Made by a program: the position numbers and the translations under genes. 64,000 nt of DNA from Impatiens glandulifera (Eukaryota > Streptophyta > Magnoliopsida > Ericales > Balsaminaceae), in NCBI RefSeq assembly GCF_907164915.1, contig NC_061868.1:47553689-47617688 (forward strand), in the 5' to 3' direction. The first letter of the stretch is position 1, and every line of letters begins with the position of its first letter. The notes under the pieces are model-generated. The model ran no database searches, was not told the DNA's origin, and worked only from the letters and a program-made list of their open reading frames with translations. This document shows positions 1 through 13,606 of the stretch, in pieces.

Positions 1-3000
1 CAATTCCAAGTGAACTAGGGAATCTTTCAACACTTGAAAATCTGTAAGTTAAAAAGTTCATTTTTGTTGAATGATATAACTGGTTTGGGATTAAGTGCTT
101 AAAAACTTCTTATGTTAGCCTTTCAGATTATCCTAAAATATAGATCTACAGGCTTCTTAGATGTCTTCATCTGAAAACGGGACGATGTGCAATTGTTGAT
201 CAGTTTCGATTTAGGCATATGTTAAAAGTTTTATGTCAACTTAAAATTATAATCATTAGTAGATGCATGCAAATTGTTTAAAATATGTTAAATGTCCAAT
301 CAAGAGAATATGGGTCTTATTTACACAACCATTTCCTATGTACTAACTTACTTATGACTTATCTACCATATGTTTCTCAGTGATGTTTCAAGTAACATTC
401 TAAGTGGAGCCATCCCGCAAACCCTGGGAAAGTTAGACAAGCTCGCAACCCTGTAAGTATATATCTTTCTTCATATTCAATTTTTTTTATGACTGTTTAG
501 ATTGACATTTGTTTGTGTACAGAAATGTTTCAAACAATTTTCTGACAGGGGAAATACCGTCTGATGGAGTGCTCACAAAGTTGACAGAGAATTCGTATGT
601 GAATTTCGTTCCTTCATATATTATATAACTTGCAGGAGTTTTCAAAACTACTCCTTTACTTTTTTAGAATTCTTCCATTGTAACGTTTTATATAAATTCT
701 CTCATGAAATACTTGAGTTGTGGAATAAGGTTTTAGTATACACCGTCTCCTAGATGATAACAAGCTTTCATGAATAAGGCCTAGCCAATCGAATGTTAGA
801 TAGTGGAGGTGTCTATGTCTAATACCTTTCAGAGTCTGATTGCGTGCCCTGTATTTGCTCTTAATGTATAATTCTTTTGATACATTTTTTTTTAAATCCA
901 TTTGAAGATTTACAGTGCTTCAAATCTCTCTCTTGGGACACTGCAGTAAAAATAAACAGTAAGATCTAAAACAACTGAACCTAGAATAGTAAGTGAAGGT
1001 AATATTTGAGTAATATTAAGGATCGTTTGAAAAAGATAGGAAGACTGTTGACAATTAGGTAATCTCTGAAGAACTGGCAAAGCCTCCTAAACCGAGAAGA
1101 TGGAATTCGAGGTATCATTTATGATAAGTCAGTTTTATGGGAAGTGCAATGTTGATTTTAGGCTAGGTTTCTGGATCCAATAGGATAATTGTATGGAGAT
1201 GATCCACCGGAACACTGTTTTGACGTTTTCTCACTTTTCTATTACGCTTGATTAATTCACGACAACTTATGCTACTTTTTTCTTGAGAAAGTCTCGTGTT
1301 GTCACTTGTTATTAACTGGTTTGTATATTTTTCACCTTCATGTTTGACTGTTGTTTTTAAGGATCTGTCCTATAACTTAAAAAAAGAAAAAGAAGTTCTT
1401 ACTTTTTAGGCTATCACAACACATTTTGATTATTTTGATAGAAATTTATTATTCTGCTTAGAAAAATGGAAAAAGTAAGGGAAGGAGAAAATGATAAGAT
1501 ATAAAACATGACCTCATGGAACTACAAGTGTAATACCATGTTAAATATTTACATATTTTGTCCTCACAGAGATTTGTGTTTCTTTCATTTGCAGTATCTA
1601 TGAAAAATGTTTGTTATTCTTATTGGCACTGCTATTGCATTATTTGTCAGGTTTCTCGGGAATCAAGGTTTGTGTGGGAAACCAATTAGTAAACCATGCA
1701 AAGATAGTGCTAGTGGACCTTTGACACAATCCCAGTTTCCTCCTGGTATCTCCTCGCCCAATAAAACATACATTTCTAAATGCCCTGCTGACACTGTTTT
1801 AGGAAAAAAATTCCATTGACATTTAACCTTCTGATTTGACCATGTTCTTTATGTTTCCCTTGTAGCTCCGAACCAAAACACAAAGAAAAAGTATTCTGGA
1901 CTTTTTATAAGTGCATCAGCTACAGTTGGTGCTCTACTTTTGGTGGCTCTTATGTGCTTTTGGGGATGTTTTCTTTATAAGAAACTTGGTAAAAATGGCA
2001 AAGAAGAAAGCCTTGTTGTGAATATTAGTGGAGGTAATTCCATTTTGGTGGTTGCATTGGCTATAATGAGATATTTTTCTTCTTAATCTTATAGTTCGTT
2101 CGAACATCTTTTTATTTGAGAATAAAGTTGAGAACTCACGTCTACAAAATGGAATTCTTCAGATGCATCAATCGTCATGTTTCATGGAGATTTACCTTAT
2201 TCTTCAAAGGATATCATTAAGAAACTGGAGACACTAGGTGCAGAGCATATAATTGGCTCCGGTGGCTTTGGTACAGTTTATAGACTTGCAATGGAGGATG
2301 GAAAAGTATTTGCCTTGAAAAGAATTGTTAAGATGAACGAGGTCTTTGATCGCTTCTTTGAGAGAGAGCTTGAGATTCTTGGAAGCATAAAACATCGCTA
2401 CTTAGTGAACCTTCGAGGCTATTGCAATTCGTCTACATCAAAGCTATTAATTTACGACTTCTTACCTGGTGGTAGCCTAGATGAAGCCCTTCATGGTGGT
2501 ACTGTTTCTCTCTTTTGTAATGTCATTGTACATATACATCATATTATCTATGATCATTACATAGTTATTTGTCTAGGATAGATGAGTGTAAGAAAGATTA
2601 ATAGCTATAACGTAAGAGACAGAAGATAGCTACCTAATATTTATTAGAGAATAGGCATCTAACTATAATTCAGGAGAAGCTGATTAGGACATTTAGATTA
2701 AAAAAAAAAATTAATGATGAAAACCAAAAAAACATATTGATGTTTTAAGGATTTAAATATGTCCAGTCATTAATTAGCATTTTTCAATGTATTATTGTTC
2801 TAAATGTACTTTGAATAAGCATATTAGTTATTACATACCATTTCTATTCACTCATTTATATAATTCATTTTGTTGTAATATAATGTTTATGATCCTTTAT
2901 GCAGAAAGATTGGAGCAATTGGATTGGGACACGAGGTTGAATATAATTATGGGAGCTGCAAAAGGTCTGGCTTACTTGCATCATGATTGTTCTCCACGAA

Positions 3001-3771
3001 TTATACACCGTGATATAAAATCAAGCAACATTTTGCTTGATGCCAATATGGAAGCTCGGGTTTCTGATTTTGGATTAGCCAAATTATTGGAGGATGAGGA
3101 AACTCATATTACAACTATTGTAGCTGGAACTTTTGGTTATTTGGCTCCAGGTAGGTGACCATGAGTTTTCATAAATGAGATTTGGAAAGACGCTTTATCT
3201 TTTTGGAGTCCGCGTGAATAAGCAGTCCGTGTTACTCTTCTGACACTGTGTTACTTCTGGCAGAATATATGCAGAGTGGTCGAGCGACAGAAAAATCTGA
3301 TGTATATAGTTTCGGAGTTCTGATGCTTGAAATAGTAAGTGGAAAACGTCCCACAGATGCATCATTCATTGAGAAGGGTGTTAATATAGTTGGATGGGTA
3401 TGTATGTTTTCTCCTAACTACTGCTATCTTTTCATTATTTACATTTCTCGATAGAGACTATCACAATCTCTGCCATAATCACGATTCTATTAGAAAATCT
3501 CCAAACACTAAATTGAAAGTGTTTTTTTTTTGGTTTTTGTTACTTTTGGCAGTTGAATTTTTTAGGTACTGAAAATAGGGAGGGGGAGATTGTTGATTCA
3601 TACTGCGAAGGGGTTCAAGCAGGAAGCTTCGATTCTCTGCTGTCAGTGGCAGTTCAGTGTGTGTCATCAGTGCCGGATGATCGTCCTTCAATGCAACGGG
3701 TGGTTCAAACACTTGAAGCCGAGATCATGACACCATGCCCGAGTGAATTCTACGATTCAAGCTCTGAATGA
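1..3771 (+). CDS. FEI1: FEI1/FEI2-like LRR receptor kinase, 5' part missing
   Basis: Plasma-membrane leucine-rich-repeat receptor-like kinase; in Arabidopsis FEI1/FEI2 act in cell-wall (cellulose) synthesis and root growth. Exons seen: <1-43, 381-452, 523-594, 1651-1745, 1866-2033, 2163-2495, 2905-3150, 3264-3397 and 3553-3771, all with GT-AG borders and consistent phase, giving about 460 C-terminal residues. The first three encode LRR turns; the 72-bp exons are typical of LRR genes. Exon 1866-2033 carries the transmembrane helix ([20 protein letters not shown]). The kinase has a glycine loop [13 protein letters not shown]-type lysine in [11 protein letters not shown] in [13 protein letters not shown], and LAPE split over the 3150/3264 junction. 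The C-terminus ends in FYDSSSE, as in FEI proteins. The signal peptide and first LRRs lie left of the window. No lesion is seen, so it looks functional. FEI1 versus FEI2 cannot be settled here. Confidence 0.9.
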
Positions 3772-6049
3772 AAAAGGAAAAGAGAGAATATCCTTTTACT
3801 TGGAAGTGTGGTCGAATATCAAGTATGTTTTCCATCTTTTTACCACGAATATATTATATTCTTTCCCACTGAGTCAACTATAAATTGAAACACCCGGTGG
3901 TTTTATTCAATTGTTGTTAATCAGAGGTCTTCCCGGCTTGAAAGCATGTGAAATCTATAATATCCTTTTATTTTAGTTTCTCTGTCGTCATCCTTAGATT
4001 ATTTTTGTGTTGTCGGAAAAAAAAAAGATTGGTAATGTAATACATATGGCAATGCTATTATGTTATTCCATTTTTGTGCGTTAGTGTTACCAAATTAACA
4101 TTTTAAATTTTATTGTTAATTTTCCACTACTACATTTTGTAATTTTTCTTGTCTTGTGTAAAATATTGAAGAGATATATGTAGTGTATATTCTTCCCATT
4201 TCTAATGCTTTTAATAGTAGTGAAAGACCTAACAGGGACTTCATATTGACTAACACATTTTAACAGGGACTTTTAACAGGGACTTTAATAGTAGTGTAAA
4301 ACTTTGTATTTTTTTTACTTACACATTTTACAATTTTTTCAAAAAAAAGTAAAGAGGTTATTATCAATTTATAGTTGTGCTATTAGTTCACTAACTAATA
4401 TTTTATAATATTGTTATGTAGATAATGATAATATTATAGTATTTTTAATTAATAATTTTATACACCATTTCCTTTTTTTAAAAGTAAAACATTTTATTGA
4501 TTCATATTTCATACCATTGCAATGGTCTTAAATTTATTGTAAAAATTATAATAATGAAAGATGGAAGTTTTTATAAAAAGTTTTGAGACTTATTTGGGCT
4601 AATTGAGATATTAGATATTTTAATCAAACGATTTTAAGCGTTGTTAACTTATTATTTATGTTAAATATAAATAAAAATTAATATTACTAATTTAACTAGT
4701 GAAATTTTAGCGAATGAAAATTTTTGTTTGTCAAAACACTGAATTCGATTATTAAATTAATGACATTAATATTTTAAAAGTACGTGTTACTATTAATTTT
4801 GTAATTATAAAGGACACAATACAATGTCCATTTATGTTAGGACAAAACAGGTTTTGTACAAATTTAACATTGTGAAGTCTTAAATTGTGATGTTAAAAAA
4901 AATCCTAAATTATAATTGACTTCAATAAAAGTTTCAAATTATAAAATAAAAAATCACAAATTGCAATTTGCAGAGCCCTAATTTATTATTTCGGCCTCGT
5001 ATCATTATATCATTGTATTGATCTTAAATTTATAATGAAAATTCTAATAATGAAAAATGAAGTTTTTAAAAAGAGAGTTAAAGAATTGTCAAATTGAGAC
5101 TCCTAAGTGTGAAGTTAATTGGAAATTCGGTTCCAACTAAGTAGTTGAAATCTATAGTCGAAAAATTCAATTCTCTTAATGAATTTTTTTATTATTTATA
5201 TATGTTAAGTAAATAATAACTTAATGAAATTTAAAATTATTAAGACAAAATTTTAATTTTATATTAAAGGGTTTCAAAATTTTAAATTAAAAAAAAAAAA
5301 AAAAAAAAGTTAATAATTCCGCCCTGGTCAAATAATATGATAAAACATACTGATAGAGCCGTAGAAAATAGACTTATCAATTATATAATAGCCAAATTGA
5401 GTGTTTTATTAGATGTCGTTTTTAATAAAAAAAAAATTATGAAAAAAAATCAATATTTTTGATGATCCTTGAATTTTTAAAATTTTGGAAATTTTGAAAA
5501 TGAAATTCAGTCAAATTTGGATATATATAAAGTTCAAAGGTCAAATTGGAACGTAGTCAGATAGTCTAGGGACGAAAATAATTACAAATTAAATAAATTA
5601 ATTCGAATTATGATATTCAGGATGGATTTTAAAAGCTTAAAAGAACTTGGAAGGCTTAAAAGAACTTGGAAGGCTAGTTTGAATATAGAGGAAGAGTTCA
5701 GGAAATCAGACATCCAAAATTTTATTATAAATTTGTATCTTGCAATATTTAAAAAGTTATGTTTTAATTTTCTTCAATTATTATTATTTTTAAAAAAACA
5801 TTTAGTTATCTTTTATATATGTATTATTTATTTAATTAATAAGACTAGCAGTTGCACATACAATGATTTTGTTTATTTATATTCTTAAGGATATCATCAC
5901 CATCACTTCATTCTTTCAGCCTAAAGAGACTTCATATTCCCTTTGATTACAACATTTTTATACATAAATTAATAAATAAATTAAAGGTATCTGCATATTA
6001 AGGTTTGACAACATATGAATTTTTAAAAAAATAAAAAGATGAAAATGGT
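3772..6049. other. intergenic, A+T-rich
   Basis: This is the convergent space between the FEI-like gene and the next minus-strand gene. I see no coding signal. It has an A run at about 5288-5308, a two-copy 21-bp tandem duplication around 5635-5677 (cttaaaagaacttggaagg), and a short repeated motif aacagggact at about 4233-4285. Confidence 0.6.
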
Positions 6050-9000
6050 TCATTTTGCCTTAAAAATCCCTATTTTGGGGAACATGTTCTGAACAATTTG
6101 TTGGAACCCTAATCCACTTTGAGATGGTTGTTGGTGCATTCTGGCTAACAAAGTCTGATAATCGGACATTGTGGAATCGGAAAGAGGTTCCAGGAATTCA
6201 CACCGAGCCAAAATGTGAGGCGGAGGCACACCAGCAATGAGATTCGTGTCTAGCCTCAGTTTTCCGGCTTCTTCTTCTTTTAGTTGAAGTGGAGAGTTTT
6301 CTATGGAAGAGGGAGACCCGCCTGGAATTACTTGTCGCTCGAAAGGTATCCGTCTAGCTGGCTGCAAACAGAACTCCATCCATTGATACATTAGAGGTGA
6401 TGCCCCACGAACTCGCCCACCTAAGCTCTCTGTTTCTGCTGCTACTTTTGAGGCTGCCGGAATTGCCTGTATTATTATATAATAAGCAACAAATATATTA
6501 CTATTTCAAAAATTCCCAAGAGAGACGCATTAGTAAATAAATTTGCTTCTTTTGTAAGATAAAGAATTGGTAAATTTGAGTTTACCCATAGATCAGCCCA
6601 CAGGCTAGCACCAGACTTTGGAACAATAACCGAAACATTTTTGAGTCGGTTGGCAGCTGCAATAACATCACTACTCCACCCCACTGCCACCCATACATCT
6701 CCAACTGTGAATGCTTTTAGGTAGTCAGCACTGTCGAACAATCGAACCTACAATACAAACTCCAGCACTATCATAACCATCCACGGAGATTCATACATAA
6801 ATGGGTTTTTTTGTGACGGTTTTTGGAATTGTATTATGTACCTGCTTAGCAAGCAAAGCAAGCTTGTCCTGCACAGCATTAATCCCTCCAGGTACATGGG
6901 AATCAATGTTGTTTGTGTTGTACGATGCATCTATAGACTTCAAGACAGCACCAATTACTTCTCTGGGACAATTCACCATAGAAATCTTTCCAGCAAGTTC
7001 AGGCCGCCATAAATCTTCCCAATCCTGCAATACCATTTTCATACACCAGACTCCAGAGTTACTAATTTAACATGACTCTCAAACACAACATTTACCAAGG
7101 AATTGTCATTTCCTCTAACAGATAAGTATACATTAACACTACTACCGCAAGTGATATATGTTCCAATCATATGCAAGTATCACATGATCAACACAAAGAG
7201 CTAACGAGGTCTGTTAAAAAACATTTGAGCCTGTAAATGTAACATAACACCTGATACTAATTATCAGAAAAGTATTATGAAGATTAAATAGTGACAGGTA
7301 AACCAAGTAGAATAACATCACAAAAGATGAAAACAATCATATGATGTTCCTTTTTTGGCTTGCAAAATGGCATAACTTTGCAATACTGATAACCCTAAAT
7401 CAAAAGCACTGTGTGTCCAAGAAATTGAATCACTAATAAGAAATGACCACTTGATATATGTTATCTCTATATATCACCACAAATTCTAGCAGAAATGAGA
7501 AATGCAACTTTAATTGAAATAGAAACATGTAAACTACAAAAGGAATAGTTTACCTCTATGGGTGCCAAATTATATTCTTGGAACTTGTTTTTCTTGTACA
7601 TTATTACCATGCTTCCCCATCAATACGGCACAGCCCATATTTTGCCTTCAGCAGAAAGGTTGCCCTCACTGTTCCTGCACAAATATACCTGATAATAAAT
7701 TAAAATAAAGGAAAAAGTAATATGCCTTCTTCTAAGTTCCTGTGATGGTCAGAAATAAAACATTAACATGAAAGTCTTTCGAAGGTACAGAAAGACATAA
7801 AATCTAATGTTTCCATGTGAAGAAGTTTTATAACGTTCTTGACTTGACTCTTCTTTTTCGTCTTGCCATGGTAAAATATAACCAACACTGATAAGCATAA
7901 TATTAAAAAATGAATAATGATGCATGGGCATAGCTACAGAAAAACAGTGTCATTTTCTTTTATCACCATGCAGAAGAACACACAAAGTTCAGAAATTTCA
8001 ACTCTGATCAAATTGCTCATAGTCTATATAACAATGTTATTCATATTTTGTTTTCAATTTTAAGGCATTACTTTAGTAATAGAAGTCTCAAGAGCTATTA
8101 CCTTCCATTTATCACTTAAACCACGAAACCATCCTTCTTCTTCTATACCATGGAGAGGCTCAACTAAACCTCTACTAATAGCATAACCGAGCCATGAATC
8201 GCCAAGTGTAATCATGTCAGCCGCCGCAGCAGATTTAGGTTTAATATCCTTTTTGTCGAAAGAGGAAGAAACTTCGGAAAAGATGTCCTGGAGGCATCCC
8301 CGGTACTCCAAACTGAATTTTAGTCTTTTCCCTTGAGATTGCACAAAATCCTAAATTCCAAAACACAGAAGATTTTGTTACATTACAAAAATAACTAGAA
8401 TGAATGAGTACATTACATTCATACAAAGACAAAATCATTTTCATTTATCTTCTCAAACTTAAATAGAACTTGCAATGAAGATGGATCATGACAATTAAGA
8501 CACGTTGTATGTAAAGAATGAAAGAAACCTTGATCCAAGAAGGAGGCACCGATTCACGTAATGAAACAATCCTCAACGGAACTGTCAAAGCATAAACTTT
8601 GGATTTCCACATCTCAAAAGCAGCTTTTTGTTCCTCATTTTCGAAACTATCCACATCCTCCGATTTCATCATTTCACGGTCATCTGCATTACTACACAAT
8701 TTAGCCATACACATTTACACAACAAAAGTAAGAATTTGCACCTTGAACTATTCTCTCCTCTTCCACAGACGAAAGTCCGACAACTGGAACAGTCGAACGG
8801 TGAGTGGAGGCAACGGCGGCAAGTGAATGAAGTCCAACACCGGCGAATAGAACGGCAGAAGCGGCGATCCGTCGAATTGAATGAAAATGATCTTTAGTGA
8901 ACTTGAGGCGTTCACTGGATTCTCCGGGCGAGGAAGATGAACAGAAGCAGAGAGGGCGGTGAGTTGAGTGGGAGATAAGATTGGGTGATAATTGGAGAGT

Positions 9001-9120
9001 GGGAGTTCGAAGGAGAAGGGAAGATGATGAGACAGGGTACGTTACAGCTGAGGTGAATGATTTTGATAGGCAGTAAGACGGGTCGGGCAAGCAAGAGGAA
9101 GAGGAGAAGATGACCACCAT
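6050..9120 (-). pseudogene. Plastid-targeted bacterial-type solute-binding protein (At1g31410-like), in-frame TGA in exon 4
   Basis: Related to bacterial periplasmic putrescine/spermidine-binding proteins, kept in plants as a predicted plastid protein of unknown substrate. Seven exons: 8742-9120, 8529-8683, 8102-8350, 7554-7688, 6842-7024, 6586-6747 and 6050-6466; all phases agree, giving 559 codons before the natural stop. The first about 125 residues are Ser-rich, like a transit peptide, then SIRR plus a hydrophobic stretch ending AAVAS, like a twin-arginine thylakoid-lumen signal. Conserved blocks include WLGYAISRGL, LWRPELAGKI, PREVIGAVLK, VGDVWVAVGWSSD and IVPKSGASLWADLW. At 7620-7622 (codon 284) the minus strand reads TGA where the family has Arg in AVPYRWG; CGA to TGA is a single transition. 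Everything else is intact. It could be a young pseudogene, an allele, a sequence error, or bypassed by skipping in-frame exon 4 (135 bp). Confidence 0.85.
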
Positions 9121-9890
9121 TGGAGAACTGATTAGCTTGAAATTTGAGGTCTGATTTTGGGTAGAAGAAAGTAGAAACCTAATTTATATTATTTTTTTCA
9201 TTAAATATTAAAAACATAATTATTTTCTCTTTATTACATTTTAAGAACATGAGTAAACGAGTATGTTATAAATATTTTCATTTCTCTATTTATTAATTAT
9301 TTCATTTATTGGTACCGAAGTAAAAACATTTTAATAACTCATTTATATTTTTTATTTTTAGAATGTTGAGTCTATTTTTTCTTCACATACTACTCATCTT
9401 GTAGGTAGGTTAAGTAGGTAGCTCATAAACACATTTAAGCCAAACTTGTTAAATTATAATTATAAACTTGAACTTAAGACATTAGATTAATCGGTAATAT
9501 TTTAATTATATATTTATATTAATTATTTTATAAATATTAAATATGTCATAATATTTAATAATTTATATTAATTATTTTTTTTAAATATTAGATACTAGAA
9601 TATGAACAGTAAACGGTGCAATTAACCATTTTGAAATAAATAGAGTTTTCCTTTTTACCATAATCGATTTAAAAAATAAATGACAAAATTGTGATTGTAA
9701 GTTGGTATTAACTTTTTTTTGAAAAATAAATCAACTTAATACATAATCACGCCAAAACTATATAAATATATCCGATAGTGGCAAAACATTTGTGGGTTTT
9801 AATTACACATATAGATATATATTAAGGGTTATAAGAATCAATCTCCTAAAAACATGGAAAATATACACAATCTTCAAAAGAAGATGGCAT
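9121..9890. promoter_or_regulatory. upstream region of the solute-binding gene and 3' flank of the SH3P1-like gene
   Basis: A+T-rich spacer between two minus-strand genes. It must hold the promoter of the gene starting at 9120 and the 3' untranslated end of the gene ending at 9891. I see no further coding sequence. Confidence 0.4.
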
Positions 9891-12800
9891 TTAAGTGTTT
9901 TCCTTCATTACTGTTACTTCTTGAGCATTATCTATTCTTTCTACATATGCAGATGGAAACCATCCCACTCTTCCATTACACTCCCCTTCAGACCATCCAG
10001 TTGGAGCTACCTATCAATCATACAACTTTCATTTTTTAAAATAAACGCAACAAAATCATTCTTTTTTCAACCATATATATCATGATATTCGAGACTAACC
10101 TGGCGAACTACAACATAGTCCTCTTTTGAAAGGCTCAACTCCCCCGCAGTTTGAGTATCGAATCCATGTAAAACCTGAATAAAATAAGCCCAAATATTTC
10201 ACCTTTCAAGACAACAAAAGATCCAGGCTTCAAATATTCAATCAACAGTCTATTTATTAAACAAAGCCCTGGATATAGAAGTGTTAAAACAGTGATAGAT
10301 TACTAAAATGAAGTTTTGAAAATATAAAGATTGAAAGATTTACTTTTGCAACAAAGTAGTTGTCATGATCTAGGTTGTCCTTATGGGTACCACCACCGCC
10401 ATTCAAACTAACAGAAACATGAAGACCTTGCTTTTCCGTCACATTCTGTTGATTCTCCAGCATCATCTGACCCATAAAACCATACACACATACATAGATA
10501 AGATAAACTCTTTCTTGGGAAATTCATAAAGCTAAAGTTACAGACAAACCTTAGCGTGAAGATTATCTAAAGCAGCAATAATGTTCAGATGATAAGATTT
10601 CTCAGCATCAACCTGTAAGAGGTCCAATCAATGATTTTGGGTTTCAAAAAGAGGGGAAAGTGGGAGATCTGGAAATAGTTATACAGTGACACAGTTTACA
10701 AACAATTGCAATTATGTTCAGAAGTGAAAACAATAAAGCAAGAGTGGACTATTCACTCTACAACTGCAACAAAAAAAAGTTGTTTAGACAAAAATACCAT
10801 TGTTTTGAGCTTCTGGGAAGTAACTGTCTGCTGATGATCCTCCACGGACAACATAGCAGTAATTGCTTCCTTTCCAAGAGCCTTTACTGATGATTTCAGC
10901 TCATTCAATTTGTTTTCAGAGTTTTGAAGCTTAATTGCATACTCTGCTGGAGCAGAAGGATCTCCATACTTTGATCGCCGCCTTAATACTTCTGAAGCCT
11001 GATCATTACAAATGAGATAACCAGCTATCATCAAAGCTAAATCCAGCTACAAGTGTATCAGGAAATGACATCAAAATATACCTGAGCTTCCATCTCCTGG
11101 CAAAGTTTTTCATAGCGATAAGCCAAATGACGAGCATCCTCCAAAGGCGCTCCTGCTATTAATTTGCGCAGTGGTTCACAAACCTGTAAATTGAAAATCA
11201 ACAACTATATGAACAACAGCAAGAGAAACAAAGCAATATTATAGATGCAAAATCATGTTATTGAGGATATGCATGGATGTATTGTCTGATTGTACAGAAA
11301 TGACAGAAAATGGAACAGACCAATAATAGAAAGTTGCTTGATGAACACCATAAGACCTTGTTTGATGTGGGATATTTGAGACTAATCTCAAATAACCCAC
11401 TTTCCAATTAACAATCTACTCATAATCACATCATTCAAATCATCAACCAAAATAACCTCTACTTTTTTTAAAACGAAAAAAAGAAATACCATTATATGTA
11501 TAACCCCTTTCTTTTTAAAATGGTCCATGCATTGAGATGAAAAATGGACGTTTAAGCACAACGTCAAAGCATTACAGGGTTATATATGTATAACCCTAAT
11601 GCCTTTTACCCAAATAACCTGATTTTCAATAACCATTTGGTTATTCAGATAACCCTAGATAAAACAATGCCCTAGTTTACAAGGTGAGGCAGGATAGTTT
11701 GCCTTGCTAATCTATAAGAAATGAAACATCTAGCATTGAATTCTAAGAGCTTCAACTTGTGACTGCTAATTTGAGGATATTTTAGACTAGTATATGAATA
11801 CAAGTCCATGTGGGAATATAACTTTTTTATTGTCTATTTGTTTCAGCAAACACCATTGTTTTCTTCTTCTTTCTTCACAAAGACAATTACCTGTCTTTTC
11901 ATGTGCATTTTAGTTACTCCACTTGCTAGCAAACCATGAAACTTGGTTCTTATTTACGTAATTTGGCTCATTAGACAAGTCTATTTTCAACTTGAAAATG
12001 AAATTTTGTAAAGCAAGAATGCATTGTTCACACAACCTGATCACCAAGTACGCCAAGCATTGTTTGTCGCTCGCTTTCCATTTCTTTGTGTGATATGCCA
12101 AATTGTTGAGCAGCCCTTGCAAGAGCAGATACAGAATTCTGATTCTCAATGCCATGTCTGCAGCAATCTTCAGCCAACCTTTTTGCTACAGAATCATTTT
12201 GAATGAGAAAACATGTAATCCGGCCTTATATTTTTAAATGAAGTTGGAAACACGCCACAATAACATTACCAATCTCCATTTGTTTTTTTCCAATTGATAT
12301 ATAGCCCTCTAGACCACGAACAATATCTTTCTGAAAATGCTGTGCAACATAATGAATTTCAGACTTTGCTCACATATCCAGTACTGTTTGCTGGAGTTGT
12401 CATAAGAATTTATTAGCTAGCCAAAAAATAACTTGCTAGATATAGACATGACTTACAAAATCTAAGACTGTACCTTGGCGGTTGTAGTTGAATTGTGTAA
12501 CTTTAGAAGACGTTGATGATATTCATCTTCAAATTCATCTACTAGATCAGGCTCCTCCCCTAGACGTCCTAATTGTCTCATAAGCGCCTACAGAGAATCA
12601 ATCTTCAATAATCAATCATATAGCTAATGCTAATTATGCTAAAAGTGCTGATTAGTAGAAAAAGTATAAGATTCCAAGAGAAGATGAAAAGATCAACATC
12701 ATAAAATATACATTTCACAACCCGTGGAAACAATACACCACAAGTCATAACAAGGTTTATCATAGCATTGATTCAATATAAAACTTTAAAAATATTTATT

Positions 12801-13183
12801 GAATATGTTCATGGAGAAAATATGTCCAGAAACTCAGCCAATCAAAGAACAAGAGCAACTTAATTAGGTAATAAGGGATTAATTACCATATATACATTAT
12901 GAAACGCTTACTTACAAGATCTATTTCAATCTCAATTTGTTTTCATTTCATGCTTTTACAAAACTAAGTTCAATTTCAATTGTCATGTTAGCTCAGATTC
13001 TCATAGACAAATCAACAACATATTAAATAATCCTTCTAAAAACATGTAGAAGTTACAATAAAATGATCAAACAAAACGAAATAGGTATGGTGATGAAGAT
13101 GAAGATAAAGTAACCTAAAGTACCTGCTGCTGTTTAGCAACTTGTTCTCTGAGCTTGCTCGCTTGCCTTTTAAAGGCCTCCAT
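9891..13183 (-). CDS. SH3P1: SH3P1-like BAR/SH3 domain protein
   Basis: Plant SH3-domain proteins (SH3P1-3) bind membranes and work in clathrin-coated vesicle traffic, cell-plate formation and autophagosome formation. Ten exons: 13124-13183, 12474-12587, 12270-12339, 12037-12185, 11082-11183, 10798-10998, 10550-10612, 10344-10466, 10100-10174 and 9891-10010, all in phase, for 358 residues (family about 350-440). The start MEAFKRQASKLREQ is the family N-terminus. Residues about 1-270 are the helical BAR-like region, with VRGLEGY, GAPLEDARHLAYRYEKL and LGKEA blocks. The SH3 domain (about 288-346) contains GELSLSKEDYVVVRQV, GWSEGECNG and GWFPSAYVE. SERQTMLGVLGDQVCEP and VLRRRSKYG favour SH3P1 over SH3P2/3. 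The linker before SH3 is short and has a GGGG run. The 853-bp intron at 11184-12036 may contain a MITE. No lesion is seen. Confidence 0.88.
11350..11672. mobile_element. possible MITE in an SH3P1-like intron
   Basis: The left end reads ccttgtttgatgtgggatat and the right end, on the other strand, reads cattgttttatctagggtta; the two are similar but imperfect. The interior has several ataaccc motifs on both strands. No clear target-site duplication was found, so the family is undetermined. Confidence 0.35.
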
Positions 13184-13606
13184 GGTGACAGTTCCTGTCC
13201 TATTCCGTCTCGAAGAAACAACAGCAAACACAAACATATAGATAGAGATAGATAGATGATTAATCTGGTCAAGAGAGAATAGCTGATCGATCATACACTC
13301 GTTTACGGAATTATTGGAAGATCGGTGAAGAAGCCCCTGACCGGCAAGGAAGATGAAGAGACGGAAATCTACGGTGAGAAGAATGTTCTTCCGGCGTCTA
13401 GAGTAGCGTTTTAGTACTTGACTACATTCAAAATGGAGTGGAAACTGTATTCTCTCTCTCTATCTCCTTCCTGCTTTTAATTCTCTCTCTTTAACTCTGT
13501 TTTCAACTGTTAAATTTACTCTTCCATGACCTTTAAAGGGAACAAGAAGAAATTCTTCCAACTCTAATGGAGTAATCATTTTTCCATAAATATTTTCTAC
13601 TGTTAG

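Noticed and set aside
3398..3552. Read-through of the last FEI-like intron as coding
   Set aside because: Donor gtatgt and acceptor ttggcag are good, and the family sequence continues exactly across the junction.
7554..7688. Alternative splice acceptor that would avoid the in-frame TGA in exon 4
   Set aside because: The ag sites downstream of the TGA either break frame or remove the conserved WGSMVIMYKK block; none restores a normal protein.
8599..8897. Plus-strand frames at 8599-8897
   Set aside because: They lie opposite real minus-strand exons of the solute-binding gene.
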